A stretch of 64,000 nt of DNA from NCBI GenBank assembly GCA_001599595.1, contig BCHH01000009.1, positions 1,862,503 through 1,926,502 on the forward strand, given 5' to 3'. This stretch comes from Beverwykella pulmonaria. Lineage: Eukaryota; Ascomycota; Dothideomycetes; Pleosporales; Melanommataceae. The position numbers were made by a program, and so were the translations under genes. Under the pieces are notes generated by a model that was given only the letters and a program-made list of their open reading frames with translations, was not told the DNA's origin and searched no databases. Shown here one piece after another: positions 1-12,221 of the stretch; positions within the stretch are counted from its first letter, which is position 1; each line of letters starts with the position of its first letter.

Positions 1-799
1 GAGCGTCCGTTCGTTACATGTTTCTTTTCCTTATTTGATTGCAACTGGCAACGACAACGACAAAAGAAAGAGTTGCCAGTGTTGGAATATATATCGATGT
101 GGTGATCACGTGGTGATGTCGTGATCACATGTTTATCACATGAGACACTAGCGACGCTTGGCGGCAAAGGGATGATACAACCTCCTGAGCCTCACCTCAG
201 ATAGACACAGACACGAATCAATACTTTGCTTAGAACCCCCTTTGTTGCTATTGCAATAGCCCTGTGGAACCAACATCAAGGGTCTTTACAGCCCCTTTAA
301 ACCGTTTTTTATATACTTACCGGAGCAAAGTTCAATTGGAGACACAATATATCAGAATCTTAGCACCGGAGGTATAGGACTGAATATGTTAAGCTACCTT
401 TAATACTCTGGAGGCATGAATGGATTTGACATGCCTGTGCGATTGCAGTTCAATAAGCTGGATGTGACAGTGCTTGGAACCAGCGTAGAGGTAATGTGTT
501 AGAATGCTACCGCAGAGTATTCTATAGTCGAAGCCTGGGTCGATGATAGCCAAGTATACGTTGATGCAGTTGGAAAAAATGGAGGCGGTCCAAAAATCAC
601 TATGTTTAAATAGTGCCAGAGATGCTGCCTGGAGTTTTCTGTTAATTGCCTCTAGCGTTACTATCGACCCTGACTCTGGCGAACCCACACACACGCTGGC
701 TATTCCATAGTTTAGTTAAAGCAGCGCGTTTATCCTCGAGTGCACATACGGTGGCCGTGAGTGCCTTGCCAATGTCTTCGTGGGTTCTCCAGTATCACC
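1..799. other. No gene recognised; left edge
   Basis: No open frame here reads like a known protein and no splice chain could be built. The only notable signal is at 102-135: two copies of the 8-nt palindrome GTGATCAC (102-109 and 121-128), the first overlapping a CACGTG E-box core, followed by a TCACATGA motif. This could be part of a promoter, but no gene to which it would belong was found. Confidence 0.4.
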
Positions 800-1340
800 A
801 TGAATCATCAATGGCGAGACGTCTCAAGGCCCCTGGGTCCGCTAGTAAAGCAGAGGATAGCAAACGTGACGGACTATCCGCTCAGAAACATTCGCGGGAA
901 TCTGGCGCAAGGTTTCATTGACGCAGAGTACAATCCGGTGGGCGGCGTTGACGACAACACAATCGCTGCGATCGAAACAGTCATTGTCAACTTAGCGAAG
1001 CATACATTTCGATGATGCAGCAGCAGGTCGAGGAAACTTGTACAAAGGAGACAATACTGCGGATGACCCGCTTTGGAGAGACCTTGGCAGTGATATGCAC
1101 CTGTATGTGGCAATTCAGCGTTTAGGTAGCGGCCAGTTCGGATGGCTGGCGGTACCCGGCATCCTGCTCCTTGAGACCGTTCTAGGTACCACCAGGACTT
1201 GTGCCGGCGGCAGCGGTATTCGATTCGAGGCGCAAGAAACTGTCAAGTTGCTACGGTCGGCATTGCGTGATGAGAGCATAGGTGAGAGGACGAGAATAAG
1301 ATTTAATGATGGAATCGTGATTGTGAAAGAGGAAGGGTAA
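800..1340 (+). pseudogene. Possible decayed membrane-protein gene fragment
   Basis: Two open stretches on the plus strand (about 800-1015 and 1038-1340) contain protein-like sequence, but they lie in different frames with no convincing intron between them. The second has a WRDLGSDMHLYV-like segment, a short hydrophobic stretch (GWLAVPGILLLETVLG) and then a charged tail. That order, 'Trp-rich ectodomain end, single membrane helix, LLxxALRDE-type cytoplasmic tail', resembles the C-terminal end of fungal DUF3176-type membrane proteins. The resemblance is from memory and weak. No start codon or N-terminal domain could be identified, so this is either a relic or chance. Confidence 0.25.
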
Positions 1341-1727
1341 TGCATCACAGACGAATTCGCGTGTACAATATATGAGCCTGATCCATCTCTCAATAAGATG
1401 AATTTGCTATGCATTTGTAGTCTCTCATGCAGTTGTCCGCTTAATCATCATATGCAACTTTCTCCGAGATTTGGCGTGTCTCAGTTGTGGTGGCTGACCA
1501 ATCCTCTAGTTCGATTAGCCCGATATAACCTCATTACACCCCGCGGACTGGGGTGAGTAATTCCATGAGAACACTCTACGCCGGCATTTAAACATTGCAC
1601 CAGAGAAGATTCACGGCGTATCATAAATTCAGGCTAAGCCCATATCGAATTAAGACTGTTATAAGAGTCCAGCAGTCTTTACGATTTGGAGGATTAGCAT
1701 GCGGGCTTGGCCCACAAGGATCTCGCC

Positions 1728-3475
1728 ATGGGAATAAAAGGGTGTTGGACCTGCAGAGGTAAACAAATCAAGAGTGGATAAGCTGCCATACGAACGCTAA
1801 TGGGCTGATTTCTGCTTAGAGCGCAAAGTTCGATGTGACTCGCATTGGCCGAAATGTGGCAACTGCACGAAGGCGCGGCGCGTCTGTCAAGGCTATGGCA
1901 TCCAGCTGTCCTGGCCTCGAGATGGCGACGGAAAAAGAGCAATAATGTCGCGAGATACGCGCCGCGCAGTGAATACGCTTCAATCAAATGCCAAGAGGTT
2001 CTTGAATTCATCTTCTTGGGACATATCACTATCAGAGGAGCTAGAGAACGGAAGGATTTCTAGTGAAAATCCCCTCCAACACACTGTCAAGCTACTTGAT
2101 ACTAACGGCAGTTATCTATAGCTCGTTACCTTCGTACCATGAAAGTCCCTCGCCCGACCTATCTATCGCCCACCGGCATAAACAGAGAAGAGGCGCATTT
2201 ACTGGGGTTCTGTATGTAGGGCGACTCTCCAGACCCAATCATCCTATTGACCAAAACATCTCAGTCAACGAATCAAGATCACTAATACTAGGACCAACCG
2301 ACGAGGAGGTTTTGGTACAATTTATCTTGAGAATTGCCTTTTCAGATCCATCCGATGCGACCAATCCAGTCCTACAAGGCGTATTTGCTCTCGCATCACT
2401 ACAGCTTCACGGTAGCTTGAAGAGCTTTCGCTACAAGCATCTTGTCATATCATCAGTTAAAGAACCAATCAACTGGCCCGACGAGAAGACGCTGCTTCAG
2501 AACTTGATGGCAATGATGCTTTTGTATCATTATGAAGTAGTATAACCCGGTCCCCATAGGCTTGCCATGGTCGGCTAATAATCACAGCTCTCCCTCGAAT
2601 CAAACTCCAAAGGGAGTTGGGTAACATTTCTATGCGCAGTGAAAAGGATTATCAACACGTCACCAGCAATTCACAAGCTGATTCGGCAAGAATATTCAGT
2701 CTTCCTTGATTGGATTTATTATCACGAGGCCCTCGCAGAGTTCACAGTCAGGCATTGGAATGTACCTTATGAAGGTTGCGGCTTTGCTCCGATAGCAAGA
2801 TCACCCAGAGCCATCGAGGGAAGCGGTTCAAAGGTAAATGGAAGCCTTTTGCAATTTCTTCGACATCATTTAATACTGCGGCAGGTAGAGGACAACATCG
2901 GCTGTCCAATTGACGTGCTCCAGCTCGTTGTGCATACATGTAGACGAGCTATAGTCACGAAACCCTCCGAGATGAATTATGCGAACGCTGAAACGGAGCG
3001 CACGAAGGTGCTAGAACAGAACATTTCCAGGGCAGTGGGAGATTATGGGCCCATTCACGTACAATCTGCGGCACCGATAGACCGGAATACTATGGTCTCC
3101 GATCTTCATCGACTCGCGTGCTTGATATATGTCAATCGGGCGGTCCATTGCGTTTCAGGAACAGAATTCCGTCATAGACGACTTGTGAGAGAGGGAATAT
3201 TGCTGTTGACCGAGATGATCACATGCCAGAACGCGTGGCCATTGTTTATTATCGCCTGCGAAGCAGTTGACGATGATCAGCGCCTTGCTATCCTGGACGT
3301 CTTTGAACAAAGTCGGCAAGATCGAAGACGAAGATCAAGCCACATTCATTTTATTCAGCATTTGGTTGAGACTGTGTGGAACCAGCATGATCTTAATGTG
3401 GAGAACCAAGTCGACTATCTAACAATTTTCGATGCGGTTGTTGGTGGAGTTCCATTCATGCCATCATTTGCCTAA
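1728..3475 (+). CDS. Zn2Cys6 transcription factor with Fungal_trans_2 domain
   Basis: Predicted nuclear DNA-binding regulator of about 508 aa in five exons: 1728-1758, 1820-2062, 2122-2211, 2265-2539, 2588-3475. Intron 1 splits the zinc cluster; once joined it reads CX2CX6CX6CX2CX6C (Cys 6, 9, 16, 23, 26, 33), the canonical binuclear cluster. Intron 2 has a perfect TACTAAC branch site. After the cluster comes a linker with the SPTGINREEAHLLGF-type motif, then a helical region (IALSD-like, VLQGVFALASLQLHG) typical of the Fungal_trans_2 (PF11951) regulatory domain, running to the C-terminus. The ATG at 1728 is the only start in frame with the cluster; the ATG at 1699 hits a stop at once. Its target genes are unknown. 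It is convergent with the decayed dehydrogenase at 3.55 kb. Confidence 0.85.
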
Positions 3476-3551
3476 GTTCAGGTCTTGGCCCCATCATTAT
3501 TCCATCCACTGTTTTGATATTCTAGCAAGATAGATCCATTCAGATTCTAGA

Positions 3552-4230
3552 CTAGAACCAATCATCATTATTTCCGTGATGTGTTAAAAATTTCCCGCTG
3601 TCCGCTTCCGTCAATCCTTCAATCACCTGAAGCATATGGGTGACCGATTCATCTACCGAAATGGGTCCATTGACGCTTTGGTCGAGCTTATGGAATGCAT
3701 CTAGCAGGAATTTACGTATATCCGGGTCGCTTGTGGCTGCTCGAGCTGTTCTGAATCAGTCATCTGTGCCGACACGATTCGCCTTGCGTATTGACTGACA
3801 AGCATCTGTGTCTACCCATCCTGGACTCAGAGACAGTGTCTTGATACCATATTGGGCCAATTCAACGCCGAACTTGGTGGTGACGATATTCATGCCAGCC
3901 TTGCTGATAGAATATCCCAGCAGGGCAGAAAGGCCAGTGACACGATTGAATTCAACCATGTTGGTTGTTTCTTTGCTGGGGCTTCAATTGGACCTCTCGA
4001 ATGCCGCGCTGTGCCTCTCAAGTTACGCTTCAGAGAAATATGAAATGGCGAGCAGTGAGATTGCGCCGACACCAACAGGCAAGCTCGTCCCAGCGGGGTA
4101 CTTGTAGTACATGCACATGCAATGCCGGCTCACCCGCCATGGCCCAACTGGTCTGAAGCTTCCACAAGATCATCCCAGGACGTCGTCATTTCCGTGGTGC
4201 CAAGGGTATTAAATGTGCCTTCCTCATAGG
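3552..4230 (-). pseudogene. Decayed short-chain dehydrogenase/reductase (SDR)
   Basis: The minus strand holds recognisable SDR pieces. Reading 5' to 3' there is a FNTLGTTEMTTSWDDLVEA segment near 4.2 kb, the catalytic YxxxK as GYSISKAGMN, the family SPGWVDTD motif, and a C-terminal LTEADSGKF..HHGN ending that stops at 3552. The last two pieces join well through a 54-nt intron at 3746-3799. The middle (about 3970-4150) carries stops and frame changes, and the N-terminal Rossmann TGxxxGIG motif could not be found upstream. Losing the cofactor-binding half would make it non-functional as an enzyme, so I call it a pseudogene. An undetected exon structure is the alternative. Confidence 0.65.
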
Positions 4231-4567
4231 GCTTAAATCACAACTTTTCGTGATGGGAGTTTGCTGGATGCATCGGAAGGCGCTTTCCAATTTCGTAATC
4301 CAATATGAACCGAAGTGGCGGGCCTACTGTGCAGAATTTAGCCTTCTTGGCGGCGCAGGACCAGGTAACTTCACGATCCCCGAATGCGTCTGGCGTCGCG
4401 ACCGTAGCTTGGCGCCAAGTCAAGGGAAACAGCTGCGGCAGATTTCAGCACCCCTAGAGTGACGCAGGCCTTGGGCAGCGGGTTAAGAGTAGCGCGAGAA
4501 TACCAATCATCCTGTAATGAGGTAAACAATTCCAAAGAATTGTGCGTTGCAAGACCTCATGTAATGC

Positions 4568-4990
4568 TTATCTGAGGACCACCCTCGTCACGCTTCTGAC
4601 ATAATTATCTTCGACAAAATGTATTGTTCTATTTACAGTTAGGCTGCCAAGCTCCTCATCTACAAGAATTCTCGCGACGAGATATCTCAGCCTCATCACA
4701 TCCACCTCATGTGAGCTCATCTCATCAAGCCTCTCACGCGACGCTTGATCGACGATTTGAATCACCCACCCGCCGTCCCTTTTAGCATTGTTTTTGTTTT
4801 TGTTTTTTAGATAGCATCTCCCAGCTTCGTCTCGGTCTCCGTTCAGGCGGATCAACACCTCACTGATCGATAGAGAAGCTCTACTATCTCTACTCTGATA
4901 GGCCTGTCTTGCTAAGCTCACGGCAAGCTTCAAGGCAAGCACAACGCTCATGGGGCCTATCACGAGCCTGAGTACGAGCCTATCGGTCAA
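4568..4990 (-). CDS. Hypothetical 140-aa protein, possible TPR-like fragment
   Basis: A single open frame. The first half reads like paired amphipathic helices (LAVSLARQAYQSRDSRAS, SEVLIRLNGDRDEAGRCYL), suggestive of a tetratricopeptide-type solenoid. A low-complexity Lys/Asn stretch follows, then a second helical segment (MSSHEVDVMRLRYLVARILVDEELG). No family is recognised. The Lys/Asn stretch is encoded by a T-rich run (plus strand 4790-4808), which could be a frame-disrupting insertion in an older gene. It may be a gene fragment rather than an expressed gene. Confidence 0.3.
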   Translation of the reverse strand: MTDRLVLRLVIGPMSVVLALKLAVSLARQAYQSRDSRASLSISEVLIRLNGDRDEAGRCYLKNKNKNNAKRDGGWVIQIVDQASRERLDEMSSHEVDVMRLRYLVARILVDEELGSLTVNRTIHFVEDNYVRSVTRVVLR

Positions 4991-5228
4991 TTACGTGAGG
5001 CGAGACGAGCTCTGGCCCCCAATACAAGCGTTCCACAACCAAACTACCTACTTCCTGCAGGCCGAGTGATAAATAGATCGAAAGACTGGATTGGGATATG
5101 CTGCCACGTTTCCGAATCCAGACTAGCGCATTATATTAGCTTACTCTTTGTCTGACCAACGCACCCGCACAACCACACATACACATACTCAGCCGCCAGC
5201 AATACTAATATCAGACACAATTTGAATC

Positions 5229-6197
5229 ATGGCAACGTCTATATTTCAGCGCAAGAAAGATCTAGTCTATCTCGTGTTCTTCCTGACGCATCTCCCCGTC
5301 ATGCTCGGTGAGTTTGGCGTGATCTGATTTGTTTACTATCTGTTTCAGGGGCAGCAGTCAAGGCCTAGTCTTGGGAAAACTGGAGGAGCTTAGGTTCTTG
5401 TTATTACTACTCTCAGGCATTCTATCCTCTTTTTGTGTTTCTTCCTATCTACATGTTTTCTTGCCTTTCCAGCTCTTAATTGTTTTACATGTTGTCTGTC
5501 GCATACGCCAATGTATCTGTTCTTCTCTCCTGTATTTCTCGAGACTGGTGCTCGCACTCTATTTAGATTGTCCTTCCCATTCGGTCTTCTTAAACACAAC
5601 CAACTAACGCACCTCAGCATTCGACCTAACAGGCTACTACCCCGCCTCTATAAAGCCCGTGTGGATGACCTCGGTCAAAACATGGTATATCGACACCCAC
5701 GGCGACCGTTTCTTCTACAATCCGCCGTAATTTCCCCTCCTCCCTCCCTTCTTCCCAGATGCCTTATTTTATCCCTCCTGTTCTCACTAACTGCTCACCA
5801 GAGCATTCTTCCCACTCTATACCCTCCTCGAGCTCCTCTACCATCTTCCTTTCACCCTTTGGGCGATCCCTGCCCTTTTACGAAACTCCCCACGTCTCCC
5901 CCTTGCCCTCCTAGTCTTTGGTCTCGAGACCTCAATTACTACCCTGACGTGTTTTGTTGAGATGTTGTCATGGGAGGAATTGAGCCCGCAGCAGAGGGGC
6001 GTAGGGGGTTTGGGGGGGATGTATGGGGGTTATTTGGCTTTAGGTAAGTTGATGTTGGGGATAAAAGGGGGAAATTGAGTGTGAGGCTAATTTCTGACGT
6101 ATTAGGAGTCTTCATGGCGGTGGATTGCTACGCGAGGCTAGATCAGCAGATTGCGCGGAAGCATCGTCTGGAGCCGCTTTCGAAGAAGGAGCTATGA
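5229..6197 (+). CDS. TMEM97/sigma-2 receptor-like EXPERA-domain protein
   Basis: Predicted polytopic ER membrane protein of 173 aa in four exons: 5229-5307, 5618-5726, 5802-6043, 6106-6197. The order of features fits the TMEM97 (EXPERA/DUF2781) family: hydrophobic N-terminal helix, a short lumenal loop ending YNPPAFFPLYTLLELLYHLP, then two more helices including TSITTLTCFVEMLSWEE and a final GVFMAVDCYARLD helix with a Lys-rich tail (KKEL). TMEM97 homologues bind sterols and influence lipid and sterol traffic in the ER. Intron 1 is 310 nt, several times the local norm; it has a CTAAC branch motif just before its CAG acceptor. It is convergent with NUP170. Confidence 0.88.
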
Positions 6198-6750
6198 GTG
6201 TGCAGATCTTGCGCGAAGTCCAATATCGAACCTGAGTTCTTGCCCACAGGTGTAACAATGCAATGACTGGTAGAAATTACTATTTTCCTGTGGTACTAGG
6301 GTTGACTGGTCCAGGTGTGATTTTCATCAGCTACTATGCCATAGGAGGAGGATGAGGCAGTATTTCTAGGGGATTTGAAAGAAAACGAAGAAGAGAAGAT
6401 TCGGTGGTTGACGTGCGGCACCATTTTATAAATATATCCCTTTTCTCAATTCTTCTCTGGGGCCATCCACTACTACATGCATTTCAAAGCCTATACTTCC
6501 ATCTGTCCAATCGCACTCTGATTCCAAGTTCCCTAGTCCTTATTGTAGTACAGCTATGCTTTTGACTCCTCCAGATTCACCATGCACAAATATAACGAAC
6601 GCCTAACGCTACAAAGTCGTCTTCTTCGATAAATGAAAAGAATATCGCCGAATCGAACGCTCTACAGTTATACTCAAGAGTAGATGAGATAAACAGCCCG
6701 TAGCAAGGAAGCAAGACCGAAGGAAATCGGCCTCGTGCTGCTGTATTATA
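6198..6750. other. Convergent 3' region between TMEM97-like gene and NUP170
   Basis: This stretch should hold the 3' untranslated ends and polyadenylation sites of two genes that face each other. AT-rich segments occur around 6430-6600. No coding frame, tRNA or repeat was seen. Confidence 0.6.
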
Positions 6751-9700
6751 TTAACCTCGCGCAGCTTCATCCACCTTCGCTCTAATCTCCCGCCCTCGTT
6801 CAGTCCACTCCCGATCATCCTGACTGTCTCTTCCAATATCATTCGCGCCCACAACAATCCTCAACAAATCAGCAAGCGCAACCGCATTATCTACACCTCC
6901 AAACGTGCTGCCCAATCTCCTCGACGCATCAAACCACTTCTCAACAGTGTAAATTAGCCACTTGACAAGTAGCTTCCTATTACGGCCACCAAACGGATGT
7001 TCCTGCGCATACCATAGAGCTTCGAGTGTGGAGACAAGGCTCTCGAACGGTGCGCCCAGCTTTACGAACACGTCGATGGGCCAGCGGAGGTTGTCGCAGC
7101 GGAGAAGGGTGTTATCTGCGTTCGGGCCGCGCGCGGATGGGGGATCGTGTGTGTAGAAAGTGATGTCGTATTGTAGGAGGATTTGCAGGACGATGTTTAC
7201 TGGGAAGACGTTTTCGTTGAGGCTGACACGGCGCCCGATGTTCTCGACGTTGTAAGCGACCATTTCCCAAGGCGAGACATGGTTCTCGTCGATGGCGTTG
7301 CGATGTGTTTGTTCCACGAGGTTAGTCCATGTCGAACGGATGTCAGGCAGGTTGCGGTAGTCGGCCGAGTGGTAGATGAGCAGGCAGATGTCGTAGTAGC
7401 CCGCTTGGTCGGCGTACTGGTGATAGAGCTAACGATAAAAATTAATAAACACTCTCAACGTAATAACCTCGATAGAATGATATGAGACTAAACTTACATC
7501 GTCCAACGGTTGGATCGCCCCGTCCAAATTCTGTATCACCATGGTTCTCCGCTCGCCTGTTAGGCGATTATCGTTCTTGATCTTCTGTAAGACGTCGTCC
7601 TGGATATTAGCGATATCAAGATGGTCACTGATACTCCGTAGCAACTCTTGTCTCGATTGCCTATTCCGGACGCCAGTTTCTGAGAAACCAGCCATGCGGG
7701 TTGAAGCATTAGCCTTTGCGCGGGAAAGATACTCGATGCGTTTTTCCAAGGAGAGTGTGAAAGGGCTCTTTGCGAGCCCAAACTGGACTTCGGCCGCGCT
7801 CAGGTAATCGTTGTAGTGGGCATAGTAGCGCCACAGAAGATCGGCGTGGGCAATGTCAAATTCTGAGCTCCGTCGCAAGTAGTCCACGACGAATGGAGAG
7901 TGGATCTCGAGGAGACGATCGGCCCAGCCCTTGGAAAGATACCAGTCGTAGAGGTAGTTTTGGAAGACCTCGTCATCGGAGTTGTTGATTTGTTCATATG
8001 CCTCGTGCTTACGGCGGGTGATTTGTGAAATCACACCATCCTGAATAACACCCTGGCTGCTATAAGCAAGATCCACAGCTTCGATGACTCTAAACACGAG
8101 CTCATAGCATGCGGTACGCTTAACGTAGGAATCTTGGCGGGTGTCCTGTGCTGGTCGGCCATCCTTGATCCATGACAGGGCCTTGTTCCCTCGATCTAGC
8201 TCCTGGGCGACTTTGAGGGCGAGGCGGATGGCACCTTTGTATTGTCAGTGTGTACCTTGAACTCAAAATTGACGTACATACCAGCATAAAACTCTAACTC
8301 AACATACTTGCTCACCGCAGAGGTTAGGTTCTCAGAGCTCAAGCTCTTAGCCACCTGCTCAAACAGTCGCAAACTGTCATTCAGCAAGACCCGTCCCCGC
8401 TCGGCGTTTGCACCCACATCGGTTGCCTTCTTCAGGTTCTCCTGTGCTTTGAAGATAACAACGTCATCAGAGCTACAGAAGCTGCCGCACTTTCTCCGCA
8501 AGGCTTCTGCGACCGTCTCCACGTTCGAGCCCTTTGTTATGTTGCGGTTGACAATCGCCTTGACGAGTTCCTTTGCGAGCTCTTTGCCTTCTTTGACCGA
8601 GAATAGGCCCTGGAACGTAAGTTGCCGGACACGGAGCCGTGACTCTTCGGGAAGGAGGATCAAGATATCTTCAAGTCGCTCCTCGAATAAGACCAGCACA
8701 AAAGCGATACCTTCGATGATGTTGTTGATGAGATGCATCAAGCTTGTGAGTGCCCGATTCTCCCCTTGCAGCTCGACCTCGTCTTGTCGCGAAGTCACTC
8801 GTCCTAGCGCCTCCGGTCCGGCTAAGCCATCAATCATAGACTTGTTCGACTCAAGGAACTCTTGCAATTGGACTAAGGCGCGTTGTATTTCCTGTAGCTT
8901 TGCAATCTTGTGAGTGGGTTCGAGAACAGAGCCGGCTGGTTTTTTGACCTCTTTGATGATGGGTGACCGCCAAATGGATCGGACAAGTCGAGACATGTAT
9001 ATCGCAATGCCGTCGTGTCGAGGCGATGCTCGCACATTGTCCACGGTGAGACCCTCCAAGGTGGCATTCTCAGTCAACTGCGCCTTGCCACCCCACTCGA
9101 TGAATGTCTTCCGAGCAAATTCTAGGACTTCTGGGTCGCTGACCTTTGCGATACGAGCGTCTGGACCAACATCGGAACCCTGGCCGCAAGCTACCGCAAG
9201 CGATGTGGCCGCAATTTCTCGCTGTCCATACTGTTTGGCAATCTTGCGTACATCGCCCTCCATGCCGTCCGGACCTCCTCCATATTTGATGATAGCTGCA
9301 AAAGTATCAACAAGCCTCCGTCGACGCACCGTCTCGATGCCATTCGAAGTCATGATAGCATATTCGCAAAGTGGCTTATCGAACTGCACTGCAAGCTCGT
9401 TTCCGAATCCAGAAGGCTTGTTGGAGGCTGAAAACGGCTCCGTAACAAGGCCGACAGCCTGCATGTGGCCGGTAAGGGGGAGATATTGAGAGGTCTCGGT
9501 GTATTTGGGGCCTGTCGAAGGGTCTTGCTGGTAATTTATCTGTCCCGAATGAGGCGCTGACATGAAGAGCACGTCGTTGTTGCCGTCATTTGACTTGCGC
9601 ACGAAACAGAAAAATGAGCCTGGCGCATATCGGAAGGCTCGCTCCGTGGTTGTCAAGGTCTTTGAGTTGAAATCAATGCTAGAGGTGCCTTGGTATTGGG

Positions 9701-11010
9701 TTGGTAGCGCTTGACCTGGGGTCTGGTTTTCTGGTGGAGGGAATCGGATATGCCGCACCTGCATGCTGTTGGGTGCCGTCCCAGCTTCAGCCACCCAACT
9801 GCCGGATGTAGTGCTCAGAAATATCCTACATCCACTTGAGGTGGTGGCAACAAGCGACAGTTGGTTTGCCTCACTCGCTGTAATTGGGTCGATGCCGATG
9901 ATTCTCCACGTTCGAAGGAGGTTGCCAGCCTGGGGGGCAACGTGACTACACAACGTCTTCAAGGCGCCGAGTGTTTTTGTGATTACCAGCTCCAGTGTGG
10001 CCGAAGTCTTCATGTAGAAAACACGGATCGTGCCATTCGACGACAGGGTGTAAAGGAGCTTCCGGCTATCGTCGACAGCCATCTGCTCGACGTAGTCGTA
10101 CTTGGCGGTGTGGTAGAAGGGAAGCGCAGGCAAGCCAATGGATTTCCGGACATGGTTCGTCTTGCTACACCGGCTGGAAAACCACTTGTCCTCCTGCTGG
10201 TAGTTCAGCTCATAGACATCTTCTGAGTCTCGGCCATCCGCAAAGAATATCCGTCCTGTCTCGTCCGAGCCTTCTACGGATCGGATGTGAATTCCCCTGA
10301 TCGACACTGACAAGCCCGTCCGGTACAGCGTCACACCATGTACACCCTCAGGGCCCCTCTGGCACTCCACAGCAATGAGAAAAATGTCTGCCGTCGTTGC
10401 GACAACCAGGAGGTAGGATATGGTGTCCACAAAGACCTTCGCCCGGGGCTTCACCAGCTTCACGGTGACGATGTTGTTCGGCTGCTCTTCGTATCCAACC
10501 AGTTCGGGGTTCGGGTGTGTGTAGTCCCACAGGTACAGCTGATTATCGATTGCGACCCAAGCATGGTTGATTTCGGCGAACAGTCCCATGCTGGTGGTCA
10601 TCTGCGTCTGGTTGACCTGCTCGAATATGCGCTCGGGCACCTCGTAGGTCCTGAGTCTCTGGAAAGGCGTCCATGCTGGGTTGTTCGCCTCGTGGTACTC
10701 TCCGGAAACGCCCTCTACAAAGCTCGTTAGTTGCTGGACCTTTTCACCCAACGTTGTGAAGCTGCTTACGTCCAACATAGGCTTCTAGCTCCGGATACCT
10801 CTCGTCCTTCAGCAGCATGTCGTTTATGGTTCGCGCGGCCCGTTCGACGGGTGTGGGAGCTGGCGCTGAGGAAGCAGATGGGAGCAGTGCCGGTTGCTGT
10901 TGCTGTGTCGACCCTTGTCTGAATATGCCCGGCCTGCCTGGCGCAGGCGTGTTGATGAACGCGCCGGGCGTCGGTCGCTGAGGCGTCGCTGGGGGGTTAT
11001 TGAACGCCAT
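6751..11010 (-). CDS. NUP170: Nucleoporin NUP170/NUP157 (vertebrate NUP155 family)
   Basis: Inner-ring scaffold nucleoporin of about 1362 aa. Exons on the minus strand: 11010-10770, 10714-8282, 8234-7498, 7428-6751; all three introns are 47-69 nt and restore frame. The N-terminus is a disordered Pro/Thr-rich tail (ATPQRPTPGAFINTPAPGRP) followed by the family PELEAYVGQGVSGEYH motif and an NPAWTPFQ box leading into the beta-propeller. The C-terminal two thirds is an alpha-solenoid. Length is close to NUP155 (about 1390 aa). The ATG at 11010 gives the conserved tail; the open frame continues upstream but without conserved sequence. The start faces AIM41 across 496 bp. Confidence 0.95.
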
Positions 11011-11506
11011 GGCGGGTTGGGGAGGGTCGGTGGGACGAAGGTGGTCGCGACGGCCTGGTGAGAGCCTGGTGAGAACCGAGTGAGAGCAGTGGTTCAGGTG
11101 GGTATTACGCGCCGACGGGCAGACATGGACATTAGCGAGCGCGCAGACTAGGAAGGTCAGTGACGGAAGTGCGCCGGCAATGGAAAACAAGGAAGAATAA
11201 CGCCAATTGCGGTGGTGAAGGGAGCTTCTTGTAGCATCCCAGAATGCGCTGCGACAACAGAAGGTTTCCTGGCTGGTCTTGGCAAATAAACGCGCTAGAC
11301 TCATCCCTGCAGCTGCCAGCCGCCTTAGTCAGACGCTTTTTTTGGTGAATTGAAGAACGACATCTTCCAGTGCGTGGAAAGGTCACATATTCTGCAATTG
11401 ATTCCCCACTTTCTAGCCACACCTATCTCGGCCACTCGCTTTCTCCACGCCGTTCTTTCAGCGTCAAAAAACCGCTCCAGATACAACCACCGCACACAAA
11501 CCCACC
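11011..11506. promoter_or_regulatory. Divergent promoter region of NUP170 and AIM41
   Basis: A 496-bp gap lies between two starts pointing away from each other, so it should contain both promoters and 5' leaders. No TATA box or recognisable factor site stands out. A T-run at 11336-11342 lies roughly between the two transcription units. Confidence 0.6.
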
Positions 11507-12079
11507 ATGTCTCTCCTGCGCCTCGCACGCCCGCGCCTGCTCTGCACCCGCATCCAGCCAATCCCTCTCCGTACCTTCAGTCTCACGGCTCCCTCCCACT
11601 CAGAAACCCCATCCGCTGCCTCTCCACCCACAGACCCAAAAGCCCACATCCAATCCGAGCTCAAATCCGCCCTGCGCGCCAAAGACACACCCCGCCTCAA
11701 TGTCCTGCGCTCACTACTTGCCTCCATAACCAATGCCTCCAAGACCTCCACACCAATCTCCACACCCTCACATCTCTATGCGCTGCTCAACAAGCAAATC
11801 TCTGCGTCTACGAAAGCGATTTCCGAGTTCGAGGCCGCGAAGCGAGACGATTTGGTGCAGAAGGAGAAAACGCAGGTGGGGATATTAGAGGAGTATAGGA
11901 ATGGGATCGAGAGTGTGGGGAAGGAGGAGCTGGATGAGATATTGCAGACTATTTTGAGTGAAACGAAGGAGTTGAAGTTCGGGGAGGTGATGAAGGAGGC
12001 GCAAAAGCTGATCAAAGGACGGCCGTATGAGACGCAGTATCTCGTCGAGAAGATAAAGAGCCTAGTTTCGAAAAGCTAG
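11507..12079 (+). CDS. AIM41: AIM41/YqeY-like mitochondrial protein
   Basis: Intronless, 190 aa. The first ~30 residues are basic and lack acids (MSLLRLARPRLLCTRI), typical of a mitochondrial presequence. The rest matches the YqeY/AIM41 fold: an N-terminal helical bundle with the LKSALRAKDTPRLNVLRSLLASI motif, then ISEFEAAKRDDLVQKEKTQ and the YRNGIESVGKEELDEI segment that links to the GatB-like helical C-terminal domain. Bacterial YqeY resembles the tRNA-binding tail of GatB amidotransferase; yeast AIM41 is mitochondrial but its exact task is unknown. Both strands carry long shadow frames here because the codon usage is C-rich. Confidence 0.92.
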   Translation: MSLLRLARPRLLCTRIQPIPLRTFSLTAPSHSETPSAASPPTDPKAHIQSELKSALRAKDTPRLNVLRSLLASITNASKTSTPISTPSHLYALLNKQISASTKAISEFEAAKRDDLVQKEKTQVGILEEYRNGIESVGKEELDEILQTILSETKELKFGEVMKEAQKLIKGRPYETQYLVEKIKSLVSKS

Positions 12080-12221
12080 AGAAGGGTGTGCACAGCTGGA
12101 GTATAACGTCACAAGAGAGGCGCTGATCGTTAGGATGTACATTACTGTAAATCATACTGACTCCATTATGGAGGTCAATCCCGACCTAAAACAGCGCCTA
12201 CTACTCTTCGGCCCTTGACAT

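Noticed and set aside
4238..4462. Open frames between the SDR remnant and the 4.57-kb frame as the missing SDR N-terminus
   Set aside because: Neither strand shows the TGxxxGIG cofactor motif or NNAG-type sequence in a joinable phase.
8308..10730. Plus-strand open frames of up to about 200 codons inside NUP170
   Set aside because: They are antisense shadows of a clearly conserved minus-strand gene and have no motif of their own.
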